DNA of 64,000 bases from Bifidobacteriaceae bacterium UBA2724. GTDB lineage: Bacteria; Actinomycetota; Actinomycetes; Actinomycetales; Bifidobacteriaceae. A program made the position numbers and the translations under genes. Shown piece by piece: positions 48,505-56,193 of this stretch. Within the stretch, counting starts at the first letter, position 1. Each line of letters starts with the position of its first letter. The notes under the pieces are model-generated. The model was not told the DNA's origin, ran no database searches, and saw only the letters and a program-made list of their open reading frames with translations. The DNA lies in assembly GCA_002353815.1 (NCBI GenBank), contig DEKK01000003.1, forward strand, positions 138,481-202,480, in the 5' to 3' direction.

Positions 48505-50214
48505 ATGTCATCTCAAGAAGCGCGGCAACTGCCGGACGACGGTTCCCCGATTGCACAGGACGCCCAAGGCTCGGCGGCGCAGGACGCCCGAAACGCCCAG
48601 CCCGGGGACCGGGAGTATTACGAACGCACCATCGAGAACGATGCGAAACAGCTCGATGCCCTGAGGGAGCGCAACCACGCCCTGGCCGCGGCCCTGACCA
48701 AGGCGGGCAAGGAACTGCAGGACGCCAAGTCGCGTCTCAACGACCTGGCGCATCCGCCCATCACCTACGCCGTATTCGTGCGTGTGGACGAGATGCGCAT
48801 CGACCGGGGCGTACAGCGAGCGACGGCGGAGGTCCTCCTGGGGTCGCGGCGTCAGATCGTGGCCGTCTCGCCCCAGGTCAAGGCCGACAGGCTCAGACCC
48901 GGCCAGGAGGTGCTCCTCAACGAGAACTTCGTGCTGGTGCGGGCGTGCGGCTCCCCGCTGACCGGCACCGTGCGCCAGATCAAGGCCATCATGGGGCCGT
49001 CGCGTCTCATGGTCGAGGATTCCTCCGGTTCCAAAAGCGTGGTCCTGCGCGCCGCGTCGCTGGGGGACGGGGCCGTGCGCGAGGGCGACGACGTGCTGGT
49101 CGATCCCAGCGGGCGCTATGCCGTCGAGGCCATGCCGAGAGAAGACATCAACGATCTGGTGCTCGAGGAGGCGCCGGACGTCACGTTCGCAGACATCGGC
49201 GGCCTCGATAGCCAGATCGAGCGCATCCGCGATGCCGTGGAATCCCCGTTCCTGCACCGCGACCTCTATGAACGCTATGGTCTCAAGCCGCCGCAGGGCG
49301 TGCTGCTCTACGGACCTCCCGGCAATGGCAAGACGCTCATCGCCAAGGCCATCGCCAATGCGATATCGAATGGCTTCGGCGCGGGGCGCGGAGTGTTCCT
49401 GAGCGTCAAGGGGCCTGAGATCTTGAGCAAATACGTGGGCGAGGCCGAACGCATCATGCGCTCCGTTTTCGCGCGCGCCCGTGACCGCGCGGCAAGCGGT
49501 GTGCCGGTGGTGGTGTTCATCGACGAGATGGACTCCCTGCTGCGCACGCGTGGCAGCGGCGTGTCATCCGATATCGAGACCACGGTGGTGCCGCAGTTCC
49601 TCAGCGAGCTTGACGGCGTCGAAACGCTCGACAACGTGATCGTGATCGGCGCGTCGAACCGCATCGACATGATCGACCCGGCCGTGCTGCGCCCGGGGCG
49701 TCTCGATGTGAAAATCCGCATCGACAGGCCGGGGCGCAGCGAAGCCGCCGACATCCTGAGCCGCTATATCACGCCCGATCTGCCCATCGACCCCACCGAG
49801 ACGCGCGAAAGCCTTATCGACGCGGTGGTCGACGACGTGTACGAGGAATCGCACCGCCGTCATATCTGCGCCCTGTACAACCATGACGGGGTCCGACGCG
49901 ACATCTATCTGGCGCAGCTCACCTCCGGCGCCATGCTCAGCTCCATCGTGAACCGCGCCAAGATGAGCGCGCTCAAGCAGACCATTGCTTCCGGCGCGCC
50001 CACGGTGATCACGCGCGCGGCATTGCTCGCCGCAGTGCAGCAGGAATTCCTGGAATCCGCCGATGCCGCCAGTCAGGCGTATACGTCGCAGAACGTGCAG
50101 CAGTGGGCGCGGCTGGCGGGCATCGGGGACAACGTCGCCGAGGTGATGCTGTCAGGCTATGACGACATCCCGCATGGCGGAGCCAGCTTCACAGAGGACG
50201 GTGGAATCAAATGA
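48505..50214 (+). CDS. arc: Proteasome-associated AAA+ ATPase (ARC/Mpa)
   Basis: 569 residues; ATG 48505 follows TAAGGAGACGGCT. Acidic start, then a coiled coil (about residues 36-83), then OB-type interdomain (about 90-225), then the AAA module: GPPGNGKT near residue 270, VVFIDEMDSLL near 337, the SNRIDMIDPAVLRPGRLD sensor/arginine region. ARC/Mpa unfolds pupylated proteins. The C-terminus ends TEDGGIK, without the penultimate-Tyr motif that docks Mpa to the 20S core, and no core genes (prcA/B) lie in this window. Overlaps dop by four bases. Confidence 0.96.
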   Translation: MSSQEARQLPDDGSPIAQDAQGSAAQDARNAQPGDREYYERTIENDAKQLDALRERNHALAAALTKAGKELQDAKSRLNDLAHPPITYAVFVRVDEMRIDRGVQRATAEVLLGSRRQIVAVSPQVKADRLRPGQEVLLNENFVLVRACGSPLTGTVRQIKAIMGPSRLMVEDSSGSKSVVLRAASLGDGAVREGDDVLVDPSGRYAVEAMPREDINDLVLEEAPDVTFADIGGLDSQIERIRDAVESPFLHRDLYERYGLKPPQGVLLYGPPGNGKTLIAKAIANAISNGFGAGRGVFLSVKGPEILSKYVGEAERIMRSVFARARDRAASGVPVVVFIDEMDSLLRTRGSGVSSDIETTVVPQFLSELDGVETLDNVIVIGASNRIDMIDPAVLRPGRLDVKIRIDRPGRSEAADILSRYITPDLPIDPTETRESLIDAVVDDVYEESHRRHICALYNHDGVRRDIYLAQLTSGAMLSSIVNRAKMSALKQTIASGAPTVITRAALLAAVQQEFLESADAASQAYTSQNVQQWARLAGIGDNVAEVMLSGYDDIPHGGASFTEDGGIK

Positions 50215-51938
50215 GCGAGGGCGTGGCGGAGCGCGACACGGCGGGCGGCGCCACGAACGGTGCCAAGGAAAGCCAGGCAGGCGTGGCATCGCAGGCGACG
50301 CAAGGCAGGGCGCAGAGCGCCGGTATTCAGAGTCGCGGCGCAACCCAAACGGGGCCGACGCGCAGCCCCATGGGCGTAATGGGCGTCGAGACGGAATATG
50401 CGGTGAGCGATCTGGACGACCCGCATGCCAACCCCATCCAGCTCAGCCATGATGTGATCGCCGCCGCCTCGCAGAGCGAGGACGAGGCCGCGGTGCGCTG
50501 GGATTACTGCCTCGAAGACCCGATCAACGACGCGCGTGGCATGCATCTGCAGCGCGCGCAGGCGGACCCCAGCATGCTCACCGATTCGCCGCAGTTGCAG
50601 GCGACGAACCGCGTGCAGCGCAACGGATCGCGCATCTACGTCGACCATGCGCATCCCGAGTACTCCGCGCCAGAATGCGTGGGACCATTCGAATCCCTGG
50701 CCTACGGGCGTGCGGGCGACGTGCTCATGCGCGAGGCGGCCCGCCGCGCCAGCCAGGCCACCGGGCGGCGCATCGTTCTGCACCGTAACAACGCCGATGG
50801 CAAAGGCGCTAGCTGGGGCGCGCATGAGAACTACCATGTGCCCCGCGCCACGCCGTTCCAGCGGCTTGCCGACCTGTTCACCGTGCATGCGGTCACGCGT
50901 CAGATCTACACCGGCTCAGGCCGCGTGGGGCTGGGAGAGCACAGCGAAACGCCGGGATTCCAACTGTCGCAGCGCGCCGATTACTTCCACTCCCGCATCG
51001 GGCTGCAGACAACCTTCGACCGGCCCATCGTCAACACCCGCGACGAATCGCATTCGACCGATGAGTTCCGTCGGTTCCATGTGATCGCCGGCGACGCCAA
51101 CCGCATGGACGTGCCCGAGGTCCTGAAGCTGGGCACCACTGCGATGGTGTTGTGGCTGGCGCAGGTCCTGCCCGACGCCGGCTTCGAGCCCGATGCAACG
51201 GTCGCCTCTCTCATGCCGGCCGACCCCGTGCGCGCCATGCAGGCCGTCTCCCACGACCTGACGCTCCGCGAGCCGCTGGACATGGCAGACGGCGGGCGCC
51301 TCACCGCATGGCAGATCCAGCTCAAGCTGCGCGGGCTCGTGTACGCCGCCGCGTCGCAGATCTGGGGCTGCACGTCCCTCGGCGAGCCGCTGTGGCCCGA
51401 TGACGACACCCGCCGAATCATGGACATGTGGGGCGACGCCCTGCAGGATGTGGGGCATGTGATGCAGGCCTCCGACGACGACCGCCTGGGACTCGACCAA
51501 AGCGCGCGCGTGGAGTGGCTGCTCAAATGGCAGATCCTCGAGTCGCTGCGCCGCCGCAAGAATTCCGATTGGACGGACATGCGTCTGCGCGCCGCCGACA
51601 TCGCCTGGGCGGCGCTGGAACCCCGCGGATGCGTGTTCGAAGCGGTGAAGTCGCGCACCGACCGCGTGGCGGACGACGAGGCCATCGCCGAAGCCGTGGC
51701 TCGACCGCCCGCCGACACCCGCGCGTGGCTGCGCGGCACCTTGGTCGCCGGCCGCCCCGGCGCCGTGCGTTCGGCCGGATGGGGGCGCATCGTGCTGCAG
51801 GATTCGGATGGCGCCCCGTATGTGGTCGACTGCTCCGACCCGCGGTCGCACACGCAGGACGCGGATGCCGCGGCGGTGCGCGCCTTCCTCGATGACGGGG
51901 ACGTGGCGGCGTTCGTCGCTGCCCTGTCGCAGCGCTGA
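50211..51938 (+). CDS. dop: Deamidase/depupylase Dop
   Basis: 575 residues; ATG 50211 overlaps the arc stop. GS-like carboxylate-amine fold: MGVMGVETEYAVS (metal-binding Glu region), NGSRIYVDHAHPEYSAPEC (catalytic Asp loop), a GKGASWGAHENYHVPR block, YTGSGRVGLGE, FQLSQRADYF and VNTRDESH. The Dop-specific insert near residues 25-100 and the GSGRVG loop distinguish it from PafA. Dop deamidates Pup-Gln where needed and removes Pup from substrates. Because this Pup already ends in Glu, only depupylation would be required. Confidence 0.96.
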   Translation: MSEGVAERDTAGGATNGAKESQAGVASQATQGRAQSAGIQSRGATQTGPTRSPMGVMGVETEYAVSDLDDPHANPIQLSHDVIAAASQSEDEAAVRWDYCLEDPINDARGMHLQRAQADPSMLTDSPQLQATNRVQRNGSRIYVDHAHPEYSAPECVGPFESLAYGRAGDVLMREAARRASQATGRRIVLHRNNADGKGASWGAHENYHVPRATPFQRLADLFTVHAVTRQIYTGSGRVGLGEHSETPGFQLSQRADYFHSRIGLQTTFDRPIVNTRDESHSTDEFRRFHVIAGDANRMDVPEVLKLGTTAMVLWLAQVLPDAGFEPDATVASLMPADPVRAMQAVSHDLTLREPLDMADGGRLTAWQIQLKLRGLVYAAASQIWGCTSLGEPLWPDDDTRRIMDMWGDALQDVGHVMQASDDDRLGLDQSARVEWLLKWQILESLRRRKNSDWTDMRLRAADIAWAALEPRGCVFEAVKSRTDRVADDEAIAEAVARPPADTRAWLRGTLVAGRPGAVRSAGWGRIVLQDSDGAPYVVDCSDPRSHTQDADAAAVRAFLDDGDVAAFVAALSQR

Positions 51939-52519
51939 CGGCGACGCGGGAAACGCGATCAGCAATCCGGTCGGCTGCACGATTCGGCGGGACGGAGGCA
52001 TGCGAAACGCCGTATGTGTGGTTTTCGGTGTGGTGCAGACGCGCCGTCGAATGGCGCGATGGCAATTTTGTCGAATCTGTTACATCGATTGCGCGCGATT
52101 GCTTGTATAAAATATGTGCGTGGAAGAGATCCATGGCGCAGGATGATGATGCACCGGACGGACTTCGCATCGCCCGATGCCGGGTCTGGCGGCCGCTGTT
52201 GGAAGCGCTGTGGCAGCGAGACGGCGACCGGCCATTGAGAGTGGAAGGCCGGGCGTCCGCGCGGCGTGAGAACCCGACAACGGATACGACAGGACGAGAG
52301 AACCGACAAGACAAGAGACCACGGACAAGAGACCACAAATACAGACGAGAGACCACAGAGAGCACAAGAAGACAAGAGACATACACCAACCACTGGCATC
52401 ATGAAGCCCCGCGCCGTGCGCCGGCGGCAGGGCTGTGCGGCGCCACGCGGACTGGGTTTCCCGGTGCCGTGGCGCCGCGACTGGCAGGATCGGAAAGAAA
52501 CAACAGACAAGGACACCAC
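51939..52519. other. 581-base gap upstream of the IMPase-like gene
   Basis: It starts GC-normal, has an AT-rich stretch near 52060-52120 with TATAAAAT at about 52108 as a promoter candidate (no good -35), then a purine-rich repeat at 52311-52383. No gene is seen. A transcript start here would separate the arc-dop pair from pup-pafA. Confidence 0.4.
52311..52383 (+). repeat. Purine-rich imperfect repeat before the IMPase-like gene
   Basis: Near-repeats of ACAAGAGACCAC, GACGAGAGACCAC and GACAAGAGACATAC follow each other within 73 bases, with strong A/G content on the plus strand. Period is irregular (about 15-20 bases). It lies 140 bases upstream of the gene; a structural or regulatory role is unknown. 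Confidence 0.55.
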
Positions 52520-53461
52520 ATGGATAAGATCATCGACCCGAGCAATCGGACCAAGGATGACACCGTCGATGCCGAACGCGCGCTCGACACGTCCGACACC
52601 TCGTTGCTGCGCAACCTGACAATCGAAATTTCAAAAATCGCCACGCAGGCCGGGGCGATGGCGGTGCGCACCCAGATGCGTCCCCATTCGACCCAGCTCA
52701 AGCGCGAGAACGAGGGTGCCGCATACCTCACCGACGCCAGCAACAGCGTGCTTCAGTACCTGCGCTCGGCGGTCGCCGAAATTGACCCGCTCAACGGATT
52801 CTGGGAAGACGGCGTTTCGGAGCGCATCCCCGGCAACCGCTATTGGAGTCTGTGCCCGATCGACGGCACCATCAATTACCAGCGCAACCTCAACGAGTGG
52901 ACCATCACCATCGCCATCCTCGAAATCAACGAACGGGGTGCGGTGTATCCCGTGCTCGGCGTGGTCTACGCGCCCGCGCTGGGGCTCATGTATCTTGCGG
53001 CGCGAGGCGAGGGGGCCATCCGCGTGCGCCACACGCAGCAGGATGAAGAGAAGCGCGAGGCCGTGATCCCCTCGGCGACCGAGCATCTCGACGGATCCGT
53101 GGTGTGCTTCGGCGTGTCGTACTTCCCCCAGGAATCCAAGCAGGCCTTGGAGGTCGTGGCCTCGATGGCGGGGCATCCCGCCGACATCAAGCGCATCGGC
53201 CCCGCTTCGCTGGACCTGTGCAAGGTGGCCGACGGCACTTACGATGCCTATTTCGAACCCCGCCTGCACTCGTGGGATGTGCCCGCCGTGGCCGCCGCCA
53301 CCGTGGTCGTGTGGGAATCCAAAGGCACGCTGGAACGCTGGGATGGCTCCGAGATCGACTGGACCTCGGACAATGACCTCGTGGCGACCAACGGCCTGAT
53401 TCGCGACGAAATCATCGGTTATCTTCAACCGGACAGCGCAGACACCGACGCCGAGCAGTGA
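52520..53461 (+). CDS. Inositol-monophosphatase-family protein with substituted metal ligand
   Basis: 313 residues from ATG 52520 (AGACAAGGACACC upstream). IMPase/HisN/CysQ fold marks are PIDGTINYQ (residues 113-121), SWDVPAVAAATVVVWES near 252, and a glutamate-containing WEDGVSE near residues 95-101. The first aspartate of the DPxDG metal motif is Cys112 (LCPIDGT), and the TKxD/GEE block also differs. Family enzymes remove phosphate from inositol-P, histidinol-P or PAP with Mg2+. The changes may reduce metal binding. It lies between dop and pup, which makes a pupylation link worth testing. Could also be a HisN-type histidinol phosphatase. Confidence 0.8.
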   Translation: MDKIIDPSNRTKDDTVDAERALDTSDTSLLRNLTIEISKIATQAGAMAVRTQMRPHSTQLKRENEGAAYLTDASNSVLQYLRSAVAEIDPLNGFWEDGVSERIPGNRYWSLCPIDGTINYQRNLNEWTITIAILEINERGAVYPVLGVVYAPALGLMYLAARGEGAIRVRHTQQDEEKREAVIPSATEHLDGSVVCFGVSYFPQESKQALEVVASMAGHPADIKRIGPASLDLCKVADGTYDAYFEPRLHSWDVPAVAAATVVVWESKGTLERWDGSEIDWTSDNDLVATNGLIRDEIIGYLQPDSADTDAEQ

Positions 53462-53515
53462 GGTATCGTATCGTCAGATGCGAAGATACGTCTGCAGACG
53501 GCGATTGGAGGACAC

Positions 53516-53725
53516 ATGCCGCAGGAACAGGAATCGCGCAAGCACGCAATCACCGAAGGAACCGCTGCGCAGGAGCAGAAATCCGAACAGAAGGCAACCG
53601 AAGCGTCGACCGGGTATTCCGACCTCGCCACCGGCCTAGATTCCGTGCTTGACGATATCGAATCCGTGCTTGAAGACAACGCCGAGGAATACGTCAACCA
53701 CTTCGTGCAGAAGGGCGGCGAGTGA
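53516..53725 (+). CDS. pup: Prokaryotic ubiquitin-like protein Pup
   Basis: 69 residues; ATG 53516 follows GGAGGACAC. Disordered Gln/Glu/Ser-rich N-terminus, then the Pup helical region LDSVLDDIESVLEDNAEEYV and the end NHFVQKGGE. Pup is ligated through its C-terminal Glu to substrate lysines by PafA. Here the last residue is already Glu (GGE), so no deamidation by Dop is needed, unlike mycobacterial GGQ forms. It is followed four bases later by pafA. Confidence 0.97.
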   Translation: MPQEQESRKHAITEGTAAQEQKSEQKATEASTGYSDLATGLDSVLDDIESVLEDNAEEYVNHFVQKGGE

Positions 53726-53728
53726 ACC

Positions 53729-55186
53729 GTGCCGCAGCTGAGGGACAGCCGCTCGCGCGTCTCGCGCTCCGAAGCGCACCCCGTGGACTACAGCCTGCGG
53801 CGCATCATCGGCATCGAGACCGAATACGGCATCTCGGTGACCGGGGCCGAACGCGACCCTGATCCCGGCACCGTCGCCATGCTCATGTTCCGCCCCGTCG
53901 TCGCCGCGACGCGCAGCACGAACACCTATGTGCGCAATGGCTCGCGGCTGTACATCGACGTGGGCTCACATCCCGAATACGCGACCGCGGAGGCACGGAC
54001 CCCCATCGACGCGCTCCGCATGGACGCGGCGGGGGAGCTCACCATGCACCGCATGGCCGCCGACGCGCAGACGGTGCTGCGTCGCGAATACGGCCCCCAC
54101 GCCACCGTGCACGTGTACAAGAACAACGTGGACTCGGCGGGACATTCGTTCGGATGCCATGAGAACTATCTGGTGCGCCGTGACATCCCCCTGGACATGC
54201 TCGGCCGCGAATTCGTCCCGTTCCTGGTCACCCGGCAGCTGTATGCCGGCGCAGGCACATGGGACGCCGACGGGAACTTCCAGCTGTCACAGCGCGCCGA
54301 CTTCCTTGACGACGCCATATCCAGCGCCACCACGCGCTCGCGTCCCATGATCAACACGCGCGACGAGGCGCTCGCGGACTCCGACGACTACCGCAGGCTT
54401 CATGTGATTCTCGGCGACTCCAACCGGTCGCAGATCGCCACATGGATGAAGGTGACCACGGCGCATCTGGTGCTGTGCGTCATCGAATATGCGGTGCACC
54501 ACGGCATGGCCACGGGGTTCGAGGGCATGGAGCTCGCCGACGCGGGCGCTGCCATGAGAGCCGTGTCGCGTGACCGCACCGGCATGGCGCCCCTGGCCCT
54601 GGCCGGCGGCGGTACCAAGTGCGCGTTGGAGATACAGAACACGTATCTGCGTGTGGTCGACCGTTTCGTGCGCGAGCATGGCGACGATCTGGCCCTGCAC
54701 ATGGCCGATGCCCCCGAATGCCTGGAGCTGTGGGCGAAGGCGCTCGATGCCGTGCATTTCGACAACCTGACAGAGCTGTCGACATGGGTGGACTGGGCGG
54801 CCAAGCTCCGGTTCGTCGATTCCCTGAGGATCAGGCATCCGGATGTGTCGATGGCGAAAATCCGTCAGTTCGATCTGGACTATCACGATGTGGCCAACGG
54901 CCGTCTCTATGATTCGCTGGTGTCGCACGGGCAGCTGCACAAGATGCTCGTGGATTCCGATGTCGAGAAGGCGACGGTCACCCCGCCTTCCGACACGCGC
55001 GCGGCTTTGCGCGGCGCTTTCGTCGCAAAGGCGCTGGACACGCCGAACTGCACGTGGAGCGCGGATTGGACGCATGTGGCGGCAAGTGTCGACGACCATG
55101 CCGAAGCCGAGCTTCTCGACCCATTCCGCTCCGCGCCCACTCCCGAATTCCAGATCGTGATGGCGGTGCTCGACGCTGCGCGGTGA
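53729..55186 (+). CDS. pafA: Pup-protein ligase PafA
   Basis: 485 residues; GTG 53729 follows pup by three bases. The GS-like fold starts RRIIGIETEYGIS, with VRNGSRLYIDVGSHPEYATAE (catalytic Asp), DSAGHSFGCHENYLVRRDIP, FQLSQRADFL and RPMINTRDEAL. It ligates Pup to lysines using ATP and forms an operon with pup. The absence of the Dop insert separates it from Dop. Ends about 125 bases before a strong terminator. Confidence 0.96.
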   Translation: MPQLRDSRSRVSRSEAHPVDYSLRRIIGIETEYGISVTGAERDPDPGTVAMLMFRPVVAATRSTNTYVRNGSRLYIDVGSHPEYATAEARTPIDALRMDAAGELTMHRMAADAQTVLRREYGPHATVHVYKNNVDSAGHSFGCHENYLVRRDIPLDMLGREFVPFLVTRQLYAGAGTWDADGNFQLSQRADFLDDAISSATTRSRPMINTRDEALADSDDYRRLHVILGDSNRSQIATWMKVTTAHLVLCVIEYAVHHGMATGFEGMELADAGAAMRAVSRDRTGMAPLALAGGGTKCALEIQNTYLRVVDRFVREHGDDLALHMADAPECLELWAKALDAVHFDNLTELSTWVDWAAKLRFVDSLRIRHPDVSMAKIRQFDLDYHDVANGRLYDSLVSHGQLHKMLVDSDVEKATVTPPSDTRAALRGAFVAKALDTPNCTWSADWTHVAASVDDHAEAELLDPFRSAPTPEFQIVMAVLDAAR

Positions 55187-55310
55187 CTGTGTGCCCGGCG
55201 CGGTGCGAGAAATTCCAGGAGCTCTGGCGACCCCGCAGATCCTCGAAGGAGCAGGGGAGTGGTTACGACCGCCCTATGGAACCAGCGGCCCCGGAATGAG
55301 CGAGATATGA

Positions 55311-55340
55311 AAAAGCCCCGACCGAAGTCGGGGCTTTTCT
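55311..55340 (+). terminator. Rho-independent terminator of the pupylation operon
   Basis: AAGCCCCGAC pairs perfectly with GTCGGGGCTT (four-base loop), followed by TTCTTG. The reverse strand also has a TTTT tract, so it may serve hupB from the other side. The rest of 55187-55515 has no gene. Confidence 0.88.
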
Positions 55341-55515
55341 TGTCGCTGAATGTGAGCTCTTCTTCGAACTCTGTGAACCTCATTGTTCATACTGCGGCGA
55401 AGCACTGCGATCCGTGGGAACGTCGCTCCATGAGATCGTCCTGTTGTTCCCGGGATGCGGCTGTGACCGCTGTCGCGGTGTTGATCACGATGTCAACGAG
55501 GTTATGTCGAAGAAC

Positions 55516-55803
55516 TTACTTCTGCTCGGCAACGGCCTTCTTGAGCAGGGAGCCCGGGGTCAGCTTGACGCCGTAGCCAGCCGGGATATCGATGACCTCG
55601 CGGGTACGCGGGTTGCGGCCCTTACGAGCGGCGCGCTCGACGCGAGAAGCGGTCATGATACCGGTGAGACGGAGGCCTTCGCCGCTCTGGAGGGATTCGA
55701 TGAGAACCTCTTCGAAAGCGTTGACAGCTGCCTCAGACTGCGCCTTGGTCAGGTTGGACTTCTGGGCGATCTTCGAGACGAGCTCAGACTTGTTGTATGC
55801 CAT
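55516..55803 (-). CDS. hup: HU-type DNA-binding protein
   Basis: 95 residues from ATG 55803 (GGAAGGGTG upstream on the minus strand). Complete HU: MAYNKSELVSKIAQKSNLTK, SEAAVNAFEEVLIESL, the beta-arm core ERAARKGRNPRTREVIDIPA and the C-terminal VKLTPGSLLKKAV. No Lys/Ala-rich mycobacterial tail is present. It bends and compacts DNA as a dimer. An inverted repeat (GTGAC ... GTCAC) with a CTTCCC/GGGGAG inner stem lies in its leader (about 55829-55858). Confidence 0.96.
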   Translation of the reverse strand: MAYNKSELVSKIAQKSNLTKAQSEAAVNAFEEVLIESLQSGEGLRLTGIMTASRVERAARKGRNPRTREVIDIPAGYGVKLTPGSLLKKAVAEQK

Positions 55804-56193
55804 GTGCACACCCTTCCGATGTAGTGACCTCCCCCTTTGGGAAGTCTGTAGTCACAATAGAGATATTACTTCACGTTTCGCTTAATTTCAGTAGTTTTGC
55901 CGTTTTTTCAAGCGCATTTCTTGGGAAGATTACCCGATTGGGCAATCATCTTGGGCCGCGATGTTCCCCCACGGCGTCCATGGATTCGCAGCGAGGCCCG
56001 CGGCGGGGGATCGCTGACGATCCGGGAGGAGCGAAGTGCCTGCAATTCAGCAGCGGATGCGGGCGTGCGGATGGGGCGCGGTACCGGCCAGGGCCTATCC
56101 CAGCGATAGCACGCGTACCCCGCGATATGAAGCGAGCGGGTCAGAGTGAAGCGAGCGAGTCAGAGCTTCGACTGGTGACAGGACTTCCTTGAT
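55804..56193. other. Gap upstream of hup
   Basis: 390 bases. The hup leader holds a hairpin at about 55829-55858 and an AT-rich stretch with TAATAT at about 55861-55866 on the minus strand as a -10 candidate. The rest, up to the flippase-type gene's stop at 56194, contains imperfect GAAGCGAGCG repeats near 56130-56160. No gene is seen. Confidence 0.45.

Noticed and set aside
48505..55186. Proteasome core genes
   Set aside because: No alpha or beta 20S subunit signature appears in or around the pupylation operon.
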